Part shown: in pieces, positions 49,401 through 56,966 of the stretch | Layout: each line of letters begins with the position of its first letter | How positions within the stretch are numbered: the stretch's first letter is position 1 | DNA from: Apostichopus parvimensis | Lineage: Eukaryota > Echinodermata > Holothuroidea > Aspidochirotida > Stichopodidae | Assembly (NCBI GenBank): GCA_000934455.1 | Contig: KN888201.1 | Span: 17,240-74,205 of the forward strand | Length of the DNA: 56,966 bases | Direction: 5' to 3' | The notes under the pieces: generated by a model | Databases searched by the model: none | The model's input: the letters and a program-made list of their open reading frames with translations, nothing else | Told to the model about the DNA's origin: nothing | Position numbers and translations under genes: made by a program

Positions 49401-49884
49401 AAAGTAATATCATAAGGTATAGGATGGTGTGTCTTCCCACTCCAATGTGTAGTGAGTTGGTGTTTAGCCTAATCACTTGATAACAATAAAAACAAAAAAA
49501 CACATAAATCTGTCAAAGTATCTATTCTCAAGGTTTAACGTCTTTTATTTTAGGCGATTTCTGGATCTTTAAAAATGTCACAGGACCTTTGTTTGTCTGT
49601 TAGTCTATTGACGTGACAAAGCTTTAATGGATGAAAATCCGAATATAATCACTCTAATTCGATTCTTCTCTACGTCTCGTTTTCAGGATAAATACTCCAT
49701 GTTGGTGAACACGATCCTCAACAGCCAATCAGAAGAGGCGGTTTGCCAACGTCTGATAGGGGCCTTCAACGAATTAACCCCACCTGGTATGCAAATGACC
49801 ATCAATAGACAAGAGAAATTCAAATTTCAAAAGCGGCTAGAAAAATTCCTACTTAACGTGAGGTCCTTGCTGACAGTGAGATAA
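31267..49884 (+). CDS. XPO4: Exportin-4, C-terminal two-thirds (13 exons, 5' partial)
   Basis: Thirteen GT-AG exons join in frame to 770 residues and a TAA stop: 31267-31443, 33681-33811, 36688-36842, 38192-38369, 38811-38970, 40241-40410, 40934-41108, 42001-42294, 43978-44158, 44926-45074, 47349-47600, 49059-49151 and 49687-49884. The product aligns end to end with vertebrate exportin-4 (about 1150 residues) from the segment corresponding to its fourth hundred residues to the C terminus. Recognisable landmarks are the NFFQQHANQIFNTYLQCHL block, the acidic loop, YEDLHWLILISGYMLAD, PGYEQADEVIRL, MKALVLGGS, EEDQYQDISLIMQLLTHL and LCSQYYELITFV. XPO4 is an importin-beta-family receptor made of HEAT-like helical repeats; it exports eIF5A and SMAD3 and can import some SOX factors. 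About 380 N-terminal residues, including the Ran-binding region, are missing; I could not find those exons upstream. The gene converges on UTP11. No broken exon is seen. Confidence 0.97.
31621..32019. mobile_element. hAT-type MITE in XPO4 intron, copy 1
   Basis: A 399-bp element with perfect 12-bp inverted ends CAGTGGCGGAGC and GCTCCGCCACTG, flanked by an exact 8-bp duplication CCTCCAAC (31613-31620 and 32020-32027). It contains a long internal A-run and no coding frame. It lies in the intron after XPO4 exon a, about 180 bp from the donor. Confidence 0.9.
32815..33104 (+). repeat. 32-bp minisatellite, about 9 units, carrying AATAAA
   Basis: Tandem units of the form acatgggtttagcctatg then tataataaactcct, with variation between units. 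Most units contain AATAAA. It lies in the XPO4 intron between exons a and b. Confidence 0.9.
33681..33811 (+). CDS. XPO4: XPO4 exon b (acidic loop)
   Basis: Exon of 131 bases, phase 0 in and phase 2 out, between atttccag and gtatgg. It opens with a run of acidic residues (SEDEEEIDELEEED) matching the acidic loop of vertebrate XPO4, then DDQLLSIGAISRQITEHSIPL. Confidence 0.95.
34500..34730 (-). repeat. tRNA-derived SINE, copy 2
   Basis: Same element as at 25334, better preserved. On the minus strand the A box TAGCTCAGTGG (34722-34712) and B box GGTTCGAGTC (34678-34669) are clear, but the sequence does not close into a full cloverleaf acceptor stem. It lies in the XPO4 intron between exons b and c. 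Confidence 0.8.
35436..35828. mobile_element. hAT-type MITE in XPO4 intron, copy 2
   Basis: A 393-bp near-identical relative of the element at 31621, in the same orientation, with the same 12-bp ends. Its 8-bp flanks are ATTGCTAT and ATTGCTAC, one mismatch. It lies in the intron between XPO4 exons b and c. Confidence 0.9.
36688..36842 (+). CDS. XPO4: XPO4 exon c
   Basis: Exon of 155 bases between tttgttag and gttcgt. It encodes LLEDRVTKFH, a glutamine/glycine-rich linker, and NLYEDLHWLILIS, which match XPO4. The joined codons with exons b and d are Arg and Gly. Confidence 0.95.
38192..38369 (+). CDS. XPO4: XPO4 exon d
   Basis: Exon of 178 bases between cttgacag and gtaggt. It encodes YMLADQHKGEVPCIPREI and SSLPGYEQADEVI, aligned to the conserved TGYLLADDTQGE and PGYNRTDSVIR segments of vertebrate XPO4. 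Confidence 0.95.
38811..38970 (+). CDS. XPO4: XPO4 exon e
   Basis: Exon of 160 bases between cttctccag and gtatct, ending in phase 0. It encodes LSSSVLRLSEVER and LSPQVASTVVWFMHRW, matching the XPO4 helices around LLSPQMGKDIVWFLKRW. Confidence 0.95.
39893..39950 (+). repeat. Single arm of the foldback element
   Basis: Matches the right arm of the inverted repeat at 27463-27511 over about 50 bp, including the GATCC-TGCTA-GGATC hairpin followed by GAAA, and the trailing CCTCTTACTTTTACACA. It lies in the XPO4 intron between exons e and f. Confidence 0.65.
40241..40410 (+). CDS. XPO4: XPO4 exon f
   Basis: Exon of 170 bases between ctttcacag and gtacgt. It encodes CLVQKVASNLAIWSSEEAVA, aligned to YLLQKVISNLSVWSSEQDLA of vertebrate XPO4. 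Confidence 0.95.
40934..41108 (+). CDS. XPO4: XPO4 exon g
   Basis: Exon of 175 bases between ttgtttcag and gtatga, ending in phase 0. It encodes FWELAKHLSHNQPPFDLLSS and IMKALVLGGS, a near-identical match to the XPO4 MKALVLGG segment. Confidence 0.95.
42001..42294 (+). CDS. XPO4: XPO4 exon h (largest)
   Basis: Exon of 98 codons, phase 0 at both ends, between ccttttcag and gtatgc. It opens ILQPLQEHFKSLIQQENF, matching VLQPLQQRFLRVINQENF. Another frame is also open across it but has no XPO4 similarity. Confidence 0.95.
43018..43080 (+). repeat. Decayed tRNA-like repeat head
   Basis: TGGTCAAGTGG followed by GGACTTGCGATCTAAGG resembles the first half of a Ser/Leu-type tRNA. The B box is degraded (agattctgtc). 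Probably an old SINE fragment within an XPO4 intron. Confidence 0.35.
43508..43624 (+). repeat. Compound microsatellite ending in (TTCG)20
   Basis: ATTT units, then GTTT units, then about 20 uninterrupted TTCG units (43545-43624). It lies in the XPO4 intron between exons h and i, about 350 bp upstream of exon i. Confidence 0.95.
43978..44158 (+). CDS. XPO4: XPO4 exon i
   Basis: Exon of 181 bases between cttccag and a consensus gtgagt donor. It encodes LALLRMYTECNLGKR and EEDQYQDISLIMQLLTHLIS, the best conserved block of the C-terminal half. Confidence 0.96.
44926..45074 (+). CDS. XPO4: XPO4 exon j
   Basis: Exon of 149 bases between tcttacag and gtacaa, ending in phase 0. It encodes VSAGEIVLLGLNIVVPLI, matching VSAADVVLYGVNLILPLM in vertebrate XPO4. 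The preceding acidic/aromatic stretch is divergent. Confidence 0.93.
46988..47083 (-). repeat. tRNA-derived SINE head or tRNA pseudogene
   Basis: On the minus strand it reads GTGGTCGAGTGGATAAAGGC, an A box of the Ser/Leu tRNA type, and later GGTTCGATACC, a B box. The two ends do not pair as an acceptor stem, so it is a tRNA-derived repeat rather than a working tRNA. Confidence 0.5.
47286..47336 (+). repeat. 12-bp tandem repeat
   Basis: Four units of caatggatttaa, the last altered, immediately before the acceptor of XPO4 exon k (47349). Confidence 0.85.
47349..47600 (+). CDS. XPO4: XPO4 exon k
   Basis: Exon of 84 codons, phase 0 at both ends, between tcttacag and gtagaa. It encodes LPNLCSQYYELITFVTEF and ELGVTDFSVDIAKMCLE, aligned to FPTLCNQYYKLITFICEI of XPO4. 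Confidence 0.95.
48438..48505 (+). repeat. 18-bp tandem repeat
   Basis: Four degenerate units of atagccatgttgtcgaaa in the XPO4 intron between exons k and l. Confidence 0.8.
49059..49151 (+). CDS. XPO4: XPO4 exon l
   Basis: Exon of 31 codons between ctctctccag and gtaaga. It encodes VVVDVIFLESFDLDLSSVA and ASEALYVLIAC, corresponding to the LVFDMLVL and AGEAFYTLVCL segments of XPO4. Confidence 0.92.
49687..49884 (+). CDS. XPO4: XPO4 terminal coding exon with stop
   Basis: Exon of 65 codons plus TAA after cgttttcag. It encodes NTILNSQSEEAVCQRLIGAF and ends FLLNVRSLLTVR, aligned to the XPO4 C terminus EFMANVGGLLCVK. The stop falls within one residue of the vertebrate end. Confidence 0.96.
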   Translation, partial: DKYSMLVNTILNSQSEEAVCQRLIGAFNELTPPGMQMTINRQEKFKFQKRLEKFLLNVRSLLTVR

Positions 49885-50961
49885 CGGATAACCAGGAGGA
49901 TAAAGAGAGGCGAGCGGACATGAGATGAAGGAAGCTGCCGTTAGATGGAATGATGGTCGAGGGTGGAAGTCCTGACGTCACGCGGAGTTGGTCAACATTC
50001 CGGTTGCAGTGATCCTCAAGTTCTGCATGGTTATAGAACCAGGAGAAATGTACACGCTGCTATTTTGTTGCATGTTAACTGAGGCATTTTGTCCACAGCA
50101 CTTCAGATTGATGAGATGTTGTTTTTTTAAAAACAATATGTCAGATTTTGCACTTCATTACAACTGTGAGGTCATGTCCTTGATATGAGGTATGGATAGA
50201 TTTTCTTATTCATGTTGTTAAGAGAATCAAGACCAATATTGACTGTTGTGTGTAAGGGCATAATTATGGTGTATCTCATGTAGTTAACATTATCAAAAGA
50301 GGTTTGAAAATTTCCATTTATGGAGGGGGCCAAGTCCGAGTTTGGATCAAAGCCACACATACTTTCAGAAAAGGAGTTAAATAGCAAAAATTTTATTTTC
50401 TGGGAGAGGATTATCCCTCGGCGACCCTTCTTCTCCCTGTGGAGAAAAGTCTACCTCAATAAGGATGAAGACTTGACTCAGAAATAATACAATATCGCAG
50501 TAGCAGTTAGTGGAAGCATGTTTCAGACGAATAAGAGATCGGTGAGGTAGGCAGTTTAGCTATTTCTAGAAGTTTCCAAGGGATTTATTCAGTTCTTAAT
50601 GATTTAACTCTTTGAGGGCTAAACCCAACTGTCATCTCCTGAATCAGTCTCCACAGTGCGGTTAGCAGCTATCTCTCCCTCATATCATATAAACTTACCT
50701 ATCAACGCAATCTTTTACCTACTACCTCCATAACTCCTGCTGAATATCAAGTCAGGCCTCTGTCTGTGATATTCTGTTTTTATTACCGCCATAAAAAAGG
50801 AACATCTTTTCAATCTACGACCTTGCCATTTGCCACTTGAAAGAAAATGCAAATGAGGTAGACATCGTAAAAGCTGTTGACATTCATCGTAACATCGGGG
50901 ACGAGCTATAAAATGTTGAAAATGCATTTTAAACAGGTCTGCAAATTATGCTCCTGAGAGC

Positions 50962-50967
50962 ATTAAA
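50962..50967 (+). terminator. Candidate XPO4 poly(A) signal (ATTAAA)
   Basis: First common poly(A) hexamer variant seen after the XPO4 stop, about 1.08 kb downstream and followed by a G/T-rich stretch (ggttgtcattag, cttgttttt). The first canonical AATAAA on this strand is much further, at 52692-52697. Inference from motifs only. Confidence 0.4.
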
Positions 50968-51327
50968 GCAGCAGGGTTGTCATTAGATCTTGTTTTTAAA
51001 CATGACAACAAAGATCTTCCCAACCATATTGAAAATGAAAGAACTAGAGAAGTGATTTTCAATAGAATTTCTAGCAAGAAGTCTTTTTAACTTTTGGTTA
51101 CAACCAGTTCTATTCTGAGTTGTTATCAAATCAGGTTAGGGCCTGGGACAGTTGCTATGATACAGTTTGCCGTGGGTTTTGTAACCTGGGTAATATTACG
51201 TACTGCTCCGTGCTTATTATTCTGAATTAGTGTGGCGGGAGAACGGTTAATGTATTTGTGTACTGTTTCTCCGATATGTACTGCAAACACAGCTACAATC
51301 CCGAGATACAATTGAAGATATACACAA

Positions 51328-51396
51328 TGACATAACACAATGACTGACACAATGACAATGACATAACACAATGACATAATGACATAACACAATGAC
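51328..51396 (+). repeat. Irregular ACACAATGACATA repeat
   Basis: Repeats of acacaatgac and aatgacata in mixed order, between the XPO4 and UTP11 stop codons. Confidence 0.8.
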
Positions 51397-51443
51397 TTTT
51401 GGAGTGTGCATGTTGACAGCTTTGCTCTGTAGCAGAATTGTTA

Positions 51444-51449
51444 TTTAAT
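51444..51449 (-). terminator. Candidate UTP11 poly(A) signal (ATTAAA)
   Basis: ATTAAA on the minus strand about 580 bases past the UTP11 stop. Canonical AATAAA copies occur further on, at 50779-50784 and 50584-50589. Which is used cannot be told from sequence. Confidence 0.25.
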
Positions 51450-52024
51450 GGTGTGAAATACAATCATTATGAACGGGTATGACATGGCAAGGTCAAGAGA
51501 CATGAACTCACCAAAGCATCTGAGAAGTGTTACTGCCCTATGTAGAATAATTAACCAGGCCATTTCTGGATGAACAATTGGTAAATTTGAACACACAAAG
51601 AATTGTATTTATAGCCGTCATCATCATGAATAATCATTATACAATCATGATAACATCACCTGTAACAATGTTAAGTTAAACACACAACAGTAAAGCCCAC
51701 TATGAAAAGTCCTTATGAACTCCATGTTTGAGAGACTGCAGTATTATTTGTGACATAAGTAGCCATCCATGCTGTGCGTGCATTCGCCCTGCGTGGACTT
51801 CTCTGCTCATCACTGGCAGGTTTAACACTGACCATTCTTGAAGTGTAAGAAAAAGGCAAATGTTGCCGTTTTCAAACCGCTGCAGTGATTTTGTTGTTAT
51901 TGCAGCTGATCCTGCCAACGATCCCGTTATCAGTCTGAAATGTTCATGAATATGCATGTTCAGAAATGTTCATGAATGGGGGAGATGACATCAAATGCTG
52001 GTGTGGCTGGTTGCCATGGTTGTT

Positions 52025-52108
52025 TCATCTTTTCCTCTTGTAAAGCCATTTGTATACAGCTGGGGTTGTTTGCGTTTCTTCCTGAAGTAAAACTTTCTTT
52101 CCTCTGTC
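52025..52108 (-). CDS. UTP11: UTP11 terminal exon with stop
   Basis: 27 codons plus TGA after a good pyrimidine-rich acceptor (cgcttcacag). It encodes DRGKKVLL and then TTPAVYKWLYKRKR, matching the C terminus SPAIYKFQSRRKR. Too short to stand out as an open frame; found by looking for the conserved tail. Confidence 0.9.
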   Translation of the reverse strand, partial: DRGKKVLLQEETQTTPAVYKWLYKRKR

Positions 52109-55100
52109 CTGTGAAGCGAAATTCGAAAAGAAGAAACGTTTTAAGCCGAAAAGCAAATGGTGCTAAACTTCAGTGAAGAGACTGCGTGCGCTGTTACCAG
52201 GGAACTGCTGAACAGAAGGATTGTCACACAAATTGAAAATATGATTTAAAAACAAAAAAACAAAACTGTATACAGGAGACCACCCAGTATGTAAACTTCA
52301 AAACTATAATGCTTTGTAGCAGTATCATTTCCCGCATATTCTTCCCTTCTTGACGACACTGCTGGAAATGTGGTTCAAAAGGTCAAAGTTCAGCTGGGCA
52401 TTTGTCAATGCTTGGAAGCACGGTATTCTTACCTTTAGTAACAACTACAGGTAATGTGCCTTGATCATTGTCTCAGTTGTGACCGGTGTAAATGTTAGCA
52501 AACACAATACCTGACATTGGGGGTGGGGAGTAAATTGGGGGGTGGGGAGTAAATTGGGTTCTGTCAGGAAGCAAAGTATTTACTGAACATGTTTTAGTAG
52601 GTGATTTTGTATGACGAAGATTTATATCGATTTTAACAGGCTATTGCACAAGTCAATTACGCAGACGTACAATTCTGTATTTTAAAATGACAATAAAATT
52701 TTCAGCTGTCCCTTACTGAACAAAACTTCTGTTCATTTGTTTCTTTTTGTCTCTCATTCATTTTCTAATACTATTTATGGCCATAAAAGCCTTTTCTTCA
52801 TCCAATGAATTGTTTTACCCTTCCTTAAGTTCCTTTCACTGCTAGGAAATACTTCATGCTTAGGACTAGAGTTATTAAAATCTTGCAGAAGCATATTTCT
52901 GACTCTGAATTAATTACCTTGAGATTTATTTTGGCCTGCATCTTTGCTCCTATTATGCCTAACTGCTTCTCTCGTTTGATTCTCTGGACCAGCTGATCAT
53001 ACTGCTCCTGCTTGGATTTTTCCAGCATCTGTCCAAAAATAGGAGAAAGATAGGAGAAAATTAAATTAAATAATACTAGCAATGACCAGAGCAGGCTGTC
53101 AGCTGGACGATTCCTGTTGCATATATATGTCAGTAGAAATAATTGCTGTGACCTCAATTGACCTTTGACAGACTTCAAAAACAGTAGGGTTGTTTTCATC
53201 TCCATTTCAAAATTCCTCTGATATCATCTAAACCATCTAAAGCAAACCAAAGACAAAGAAGTTTTTTGAAAACTGTCAGAATTGGTGAAGAGAAATGCAA
53301 ACATTCAATTCAATGTATTTTATTCAAAGTATTTTTTTCAATTCTAATGTGAGTGAGTTATCACTGGGGTGGGAGTTGTTGAATTATCCCCCCCTCTCGA
53401 ATTACCCCCCCCCCCAACTCCACCACACCTACTCTACAAAGAGGCTAACCTGTGCTTGAAACTCTTTTTCCATATCTCCCTCTTGACGGCTGAATTTTCC
53501 TTTCTTGAGATCCTCTAACTTTGGTCTATTAAAGGTGCGATGAAGAAGGGAGGGGTGGGTGTTCAACCGCTTGGCCACATCAAAGTCTCTCTCTGGAGCA
53601 AAAGGAAAATGCAAATAATGTCACAATGCAATAGAGAAACAATTTAAAATGTATCCTTTGGGACCCTGCAAGCAGACAGAGCACCGATCCAAGACAAATG
53701 AAAAATTGTGCCTTTAATGCAGCTGTAAGTAGATAAGAATGGAAAGCTGATAAAAAACAGAGAATTGGAATGTGGAGCAAAACTTCGGAACAAAAGCCTG
53801 CCTTTGGTAACTTTAACTGTCGCAACAAAGGGAATTAGTCCACAATATCATGTTTAATAGTCAATACCTGAAACAAGAAAAATAACACTTAAAAAGGAGT
53901 CGTTGATATGAAAGGCTAGCTTAATTTTCACATACAATTCTGTGCTGACGTGAGTGACTTCATTATATGCGCGTTAATCAGTCTAGTCGATATATCTGAA
54001 TTACGTCACCATGTTAGTGCCCAACAATGCCGCAGTTCTGCGAAACAAAAGTCACTTCATCTGGCGGCATGTTTACCGGGGTCGCATAAATTATGTAACG
54101 GTCTGCAGCTCTAAGACAATAAACTAGTCCACAGGTTACATGAAATTATGTATGAAAGAACTTTCTACTGACATTCACAGGGATGAGTCTGGGGTAAAAA
54201 AAAAATCACAGAACTTTGCAAAAATTGCGGTATAGGCTCCAGTTCACGTATGCTACAGTGTGTTAGGATAATAGTTTTTGTCCCCGAGGTAGAAAAGAAA
54301 TCACAGATATTCCGCGAAATCGCGGAAATAGCTCATGGCTGCATTCAAGAAAATTTATCAATTACGACTGAGGAAGGCCCATCCTGCTTTTGTCTGGCTT
54401 ATAGAGGTTCAAATGGCCAGTGGATAAAGGCACTCTCCCCCCCCCCCCCAAAAAAAAAATTCTGAGAGAGGTATCTTTCTGCTTGCATTACACCTGCAGC
54501 CTGGAGGACAAAACAACGGGTCGACATTTCTCTGGGACTTCAAACAAGATTTTTAGAGAGGAATTCCAAGCAATTAGTCGAGGGATTTTGAAAGCAAAAC
54601 AAAAACTATTTGCGAGGATGGGGCTGAGTTTATTGACCCGAGGATAAAACTTCCCTCTTTTCTTTCAGTTGTCCAGCTTTAAGTTGGGGCCTATTTAAAC
54701 CATGTCTTGACCATGGTACCGGAGGAAAGTCTTGCATTACAAATGACTGATGATTATGAACTATCATGTGATGGAAACATTAATGTGAACCACCACCTAC
54801 TAACAGAAAATAAGGAAGGATCATTTGTCTCTAAAAAGTGACTTTTTTGCACACACCAAAAAAAAAATCTAGTTTATCAACATGGAGAAGTCGAAGATCA
54901 CAATTTTTACTAGCAAACATGGCTAGACCAGGAAGGTTTGCACATCTACAGCAATCGCTGATCGTTTTGGAGGAAAGAGAATTTACTTTTGAAGTATTTT
55001 AGCATCGGTTCTGATACCATTGTAACACATGAAGCATATATCTTACAGATAGGTATTTGCGTGACGGGATCGTTAAAATTGCGGACATTAACCAGTTGAT

Positions 55101-56927
55101 CATGATGAAGGAACTAACAAACTAAATATTCTATTGGCTAATGCCCTCACTGCTGCAATATCCACAGTTTATTTACTAATTTAATATGCGAGAGTAGTAT
55201 AAAGTCAAACCTTCTTTTGCCGTGTCCACAAAGAATGTATGCTTGTTCATCGGGTTCGAGGTCGAAGCGTCGAGGAGGTGTAAGGATCCCTTCATTTTGT
55301 CAATTTTCTAGAACCAGACGGGGGAAAAAAATTAATGAAAGGCTCACAAAATTTCAACTGATGGATGTAACAATAGCATCGGCAGAGAGAGATATTATGT
55401 CGTAAATTCAACGAGATTATTTTAACCAATATTAGGAAATGGAAAATAAGGAGGAGAGGAAAAGAATGGGTTCGTGGACAAGCAGGAAAGGTGCTGATGT
55501 CACCCGTACCCACTCCAAATAGATCAACATTTGTCACATCAAATTGTCAGCTGTTATTTTGGACTGCACAGTCCTTTTCTTTGTGAATCACAAATAAGTT
55601 TGTTTTTTTTCCGTTTTTTGCTTTATACGAAACAAAGGAAACGTTTTCTCACGACCTGTCCTGCTTTCTTATCGATCCATCTTAAGACTGATGAGTATAA
55701 AATATTTTACTAGGAAAACATTCTTTTTGTAGCTATTTACGAACTCTCGTCGAACTTAACTGATCGAGCTGTGTTCACACTGTGCGAGATTTTCGCCTTT
55801 TCTTGCTTGGTGTATGCAAAACAGATCATAAACTTTGAAAACAGAGTTTTATCTACCTTATGAATAATAATCATTGTCTTGCTCCATCCACCTGGTAAGA
55901 TATTATCTAACTGATATATATACACAATTTAAGTGTTACCTACTGTGCAAAAAGGTACTGTTGTAAAAACACAATTTTTGCACATAAGGCATATATAACA
56001 TATGCTATATGAAATATTAACTAATTGGTTCGTTTGGGTCAGATGTTGGCCATTGCTCACTTTTGCCTTGTTTATGGGTAAAAGTGGCCCACATACCATA
56101 CTCCAAAAGTGAAAAGCTAATAGCACTTGAAACTTTGGCCAAATTTCCTGAAACGGGTTGGACAATCTGTTGTTTTCTGAAGTACCTGCTAGATTATGCC
56201 ATTTTTGGCACAACGTTAATACTGTATCGGTCCAATGAGTTTTATATCCTAACTGACACGGCAAATGTTACTTGACATGGACACAGAGTCTTCCATCGTA
56301 ATACTTCAAATATCCCTACAGCAGTTGTTATGTAGCAGTGTAATTCAGTTTGCTTCTATGTATATCTAATCGAGGATGTTTTGATTTATGACGACGGGAG
56401 CCATCTGAGAGAGCTGGTTTTGTGTCGCAGACTACTTATATATTTATACTATAATTATGGCTAAAATTTAATTTGAACCAGTGGCCTCAGGATACCTCGA
56501 CTGGTGGCGTTCTCTGTATAACCATTCTATGAGGGGGATGTGGACAGGGGGTGTGGGCAGGGAGCAGGGGGGTTGCCCATCAGAATCCACATTGCAGGAT
56601 ATACCTTGTCACATAAGCAAGTTAAGCAGAAACGTTTCGTCTGATACTTCACAAGAAGGTGGCAAAAAAGCCACAATGGACAAGTCCTGTCCAGGCCATA
56701 ATTCTTTGCAATTTTAAACAATTGTTTGCAATTTCTTATAGCCAGTGTTCAGTTGTGGATTAATTTTTTCACCACCATAGGTATTTTTTTTTTAATGACT
56801 GTGACTGGCCTACCTTATTTTCGATATGTCGTTTGTGAGAGACGTAACGGATATCTTGACTGTCCATCAGCTGTTTCTGCTCCCATGTGAGAGGTTCATC
56901 CTCCTCTAGTCTCTTGGTCACCCCATC
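52025..56927 (-). CDS. UTP11: UTP11, U3 snoRNA-associated SSU-processome protein (5' partial, 5 exons)
   Basis: Five GT-AG exons on the minus strand, 56814-56927, 55211-55307, 53450-53592, 52918-53028 and 52025-52108, join in frame to 182 residues and a TGA stop. The product aligns along its whole length with human UTP11 (about 250 residues): QLMDSQDIRYVSHKR with KLMRTQDVKYIEMKR, SLHLLD with ELHLLD, NKHTFFVDTAKE with NKHVFFFDTKKE, FNRPKLEDLKK with FNRPRIETLQK, YDQLVQRIKREKQL with YNCLTQRIEREKKL, and TPAVYKWLYKRKR with SPAIYKFQSRRKR. UTP11 is a basic nucleolar protein of the small-subunit processome, needed for 18S rRNA processing. About 70 N-terminal residues lie beyond the right edge. The gene converges on XPO4. 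No defect is seen in the exons present. Confidence 0.95.
52692..52697 (+). terminator. First canonical AATAAA downstream of XPO4
   Basis: AATAAA followed by T-rich sequence. If used, the XPO4 3'UTR would be about 2.8 kb and overlap the antisense last exon of UTP11 (52025-52108). The ATTAAA at 50962 is an alternative that would avoid the overlap. Confidence 0.25.
52918..53028 (-). CDS. UTP11: UTP11 exon
   Basis: 37 codons, phase 0 at both ends, between ttggacag and gtaatt. It encodes a basic helix QEQYDQLVQRIKREKQL followed by KMQAKINLK, matching UTP11 KQYNCLTQRIEREKKL. Confidence 0.94.
53450..53592 (-). CDS. UTP11: UTP11 exon
   Basis: 143 bases between gctccag and gttagc. The joined codon is Glu; it then encodes RDFDVAKRL, LLHRTFNRPKLEDLKK and EKEFQAQ, matching QFDVATHL and VFNRPRIETLQK of UTP11. 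Confidence 0.94.
55211..55307 (-). CDS. UTP11: UTP11 exon
   Basis: 97 bases, phase 0 in and phase 1 out, with acceptor ttctag and donor gtttga. It encodes KIDKMKGSLHLLD and NKHTFFVDTAKE, a clear UTP11 match. Confidence 0.94.
56814..56927 (-). CDS. UTP11: UTP11 exon (most 5' in window)
   Basis: 38 codons, phase 0 at both ends, with a ctag acceptor after a C-rich tract and a gtaggc donor. It encodes DGVTKRLEEDEPLTWEQKQL and then SQDIRYVSHKR, matching the UTP11 segment beginning QDGVHIIKE. Confidence 0.93.
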
Positions 56928-56966
56928 CTAGGGGGGGGACAAGATGAAACATCATAATAATTATAA

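Larger units (their letters stand above)
49885..52024. other. Interval between the XPO4 and UTP11 stop codons, probably both 3'UTRs
   Basis: About 2.1 kb between convergent stop codons. It holds poly(A) hexamers on both strands and the ACACAATGAC repeat. No coding exon is recognised. Confidence 0.5.

Noticed and set aside
55929..56264. 111-codon minus-strand frame in a UTP11 intron
   Set aside because: No recognisable domain; UTP11 exons on both sides splice cleanly across it.

Overview
The window is animal nuclear DNA. Its genes are split by GT-AG introns, it is AT-rich with GC-richer exons, and it is full of short non-autonomous transposons, tRNA-derived SINEs and minisatellites. The proteins fit an invertebrate deuterostome (an echinoderm-like animal is my best guess), but the species cannot be fixed from sequence alone.

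Layout. 1-13.9 kb: no recognisable gene; several MITE-like elements and low-complexity DNA. 13.9-15.9 kb, minus strand: an intact single-exon gene for a type I membrane protein with a signal peptide, three Ig domains, one transmembrane helix and a long proline-rich tail carrying an ITIM-like tyrosine motif. 16-31.2 kb: no confidently recognised gene; a local duplication, a 16-bp minisatellite with higher-order structure, a TTAA-flanked MITE split by a hAT-type insertion, a SINE, an inverted-repeat element, and one weak candidate terminal exon (19402-19619). 31.27-49.88 kb, plus strand: thirteen exons encoding the C-terminal two-thirds (770 residues) of exportin-4 (XPO4), ending at a clear stop. 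Its N-terminal exons were not found. Its introns contain two near-identical hAT MITEs, a SINE, a 32-bp minisatellite and a (TTCG)20 microsatellite. 52.0-56.9 kb, minus strand: the last five exons of UTP11, an SSU-processome protein; its N-terminal exons lie beyond the right edge.

XPO4 and UTP11 converge tail to tail, with about 2.1 kb between stop codons. XPO4 is a nuclear transport receptor, UTP11 a nucleolar ribosome-biogenesis factor, and the Ig protein a putative cell-surface receptor; nothing in the sequence ties them into one pathway. The most interesting parts are the intronless Ig/ITIM-like receptor, two separate TTAA-bounded MITE families, the hAT-in-MITE nesting with an exact 8-bp duplication, and the strong excess of long poly-G/poly-C tracts.
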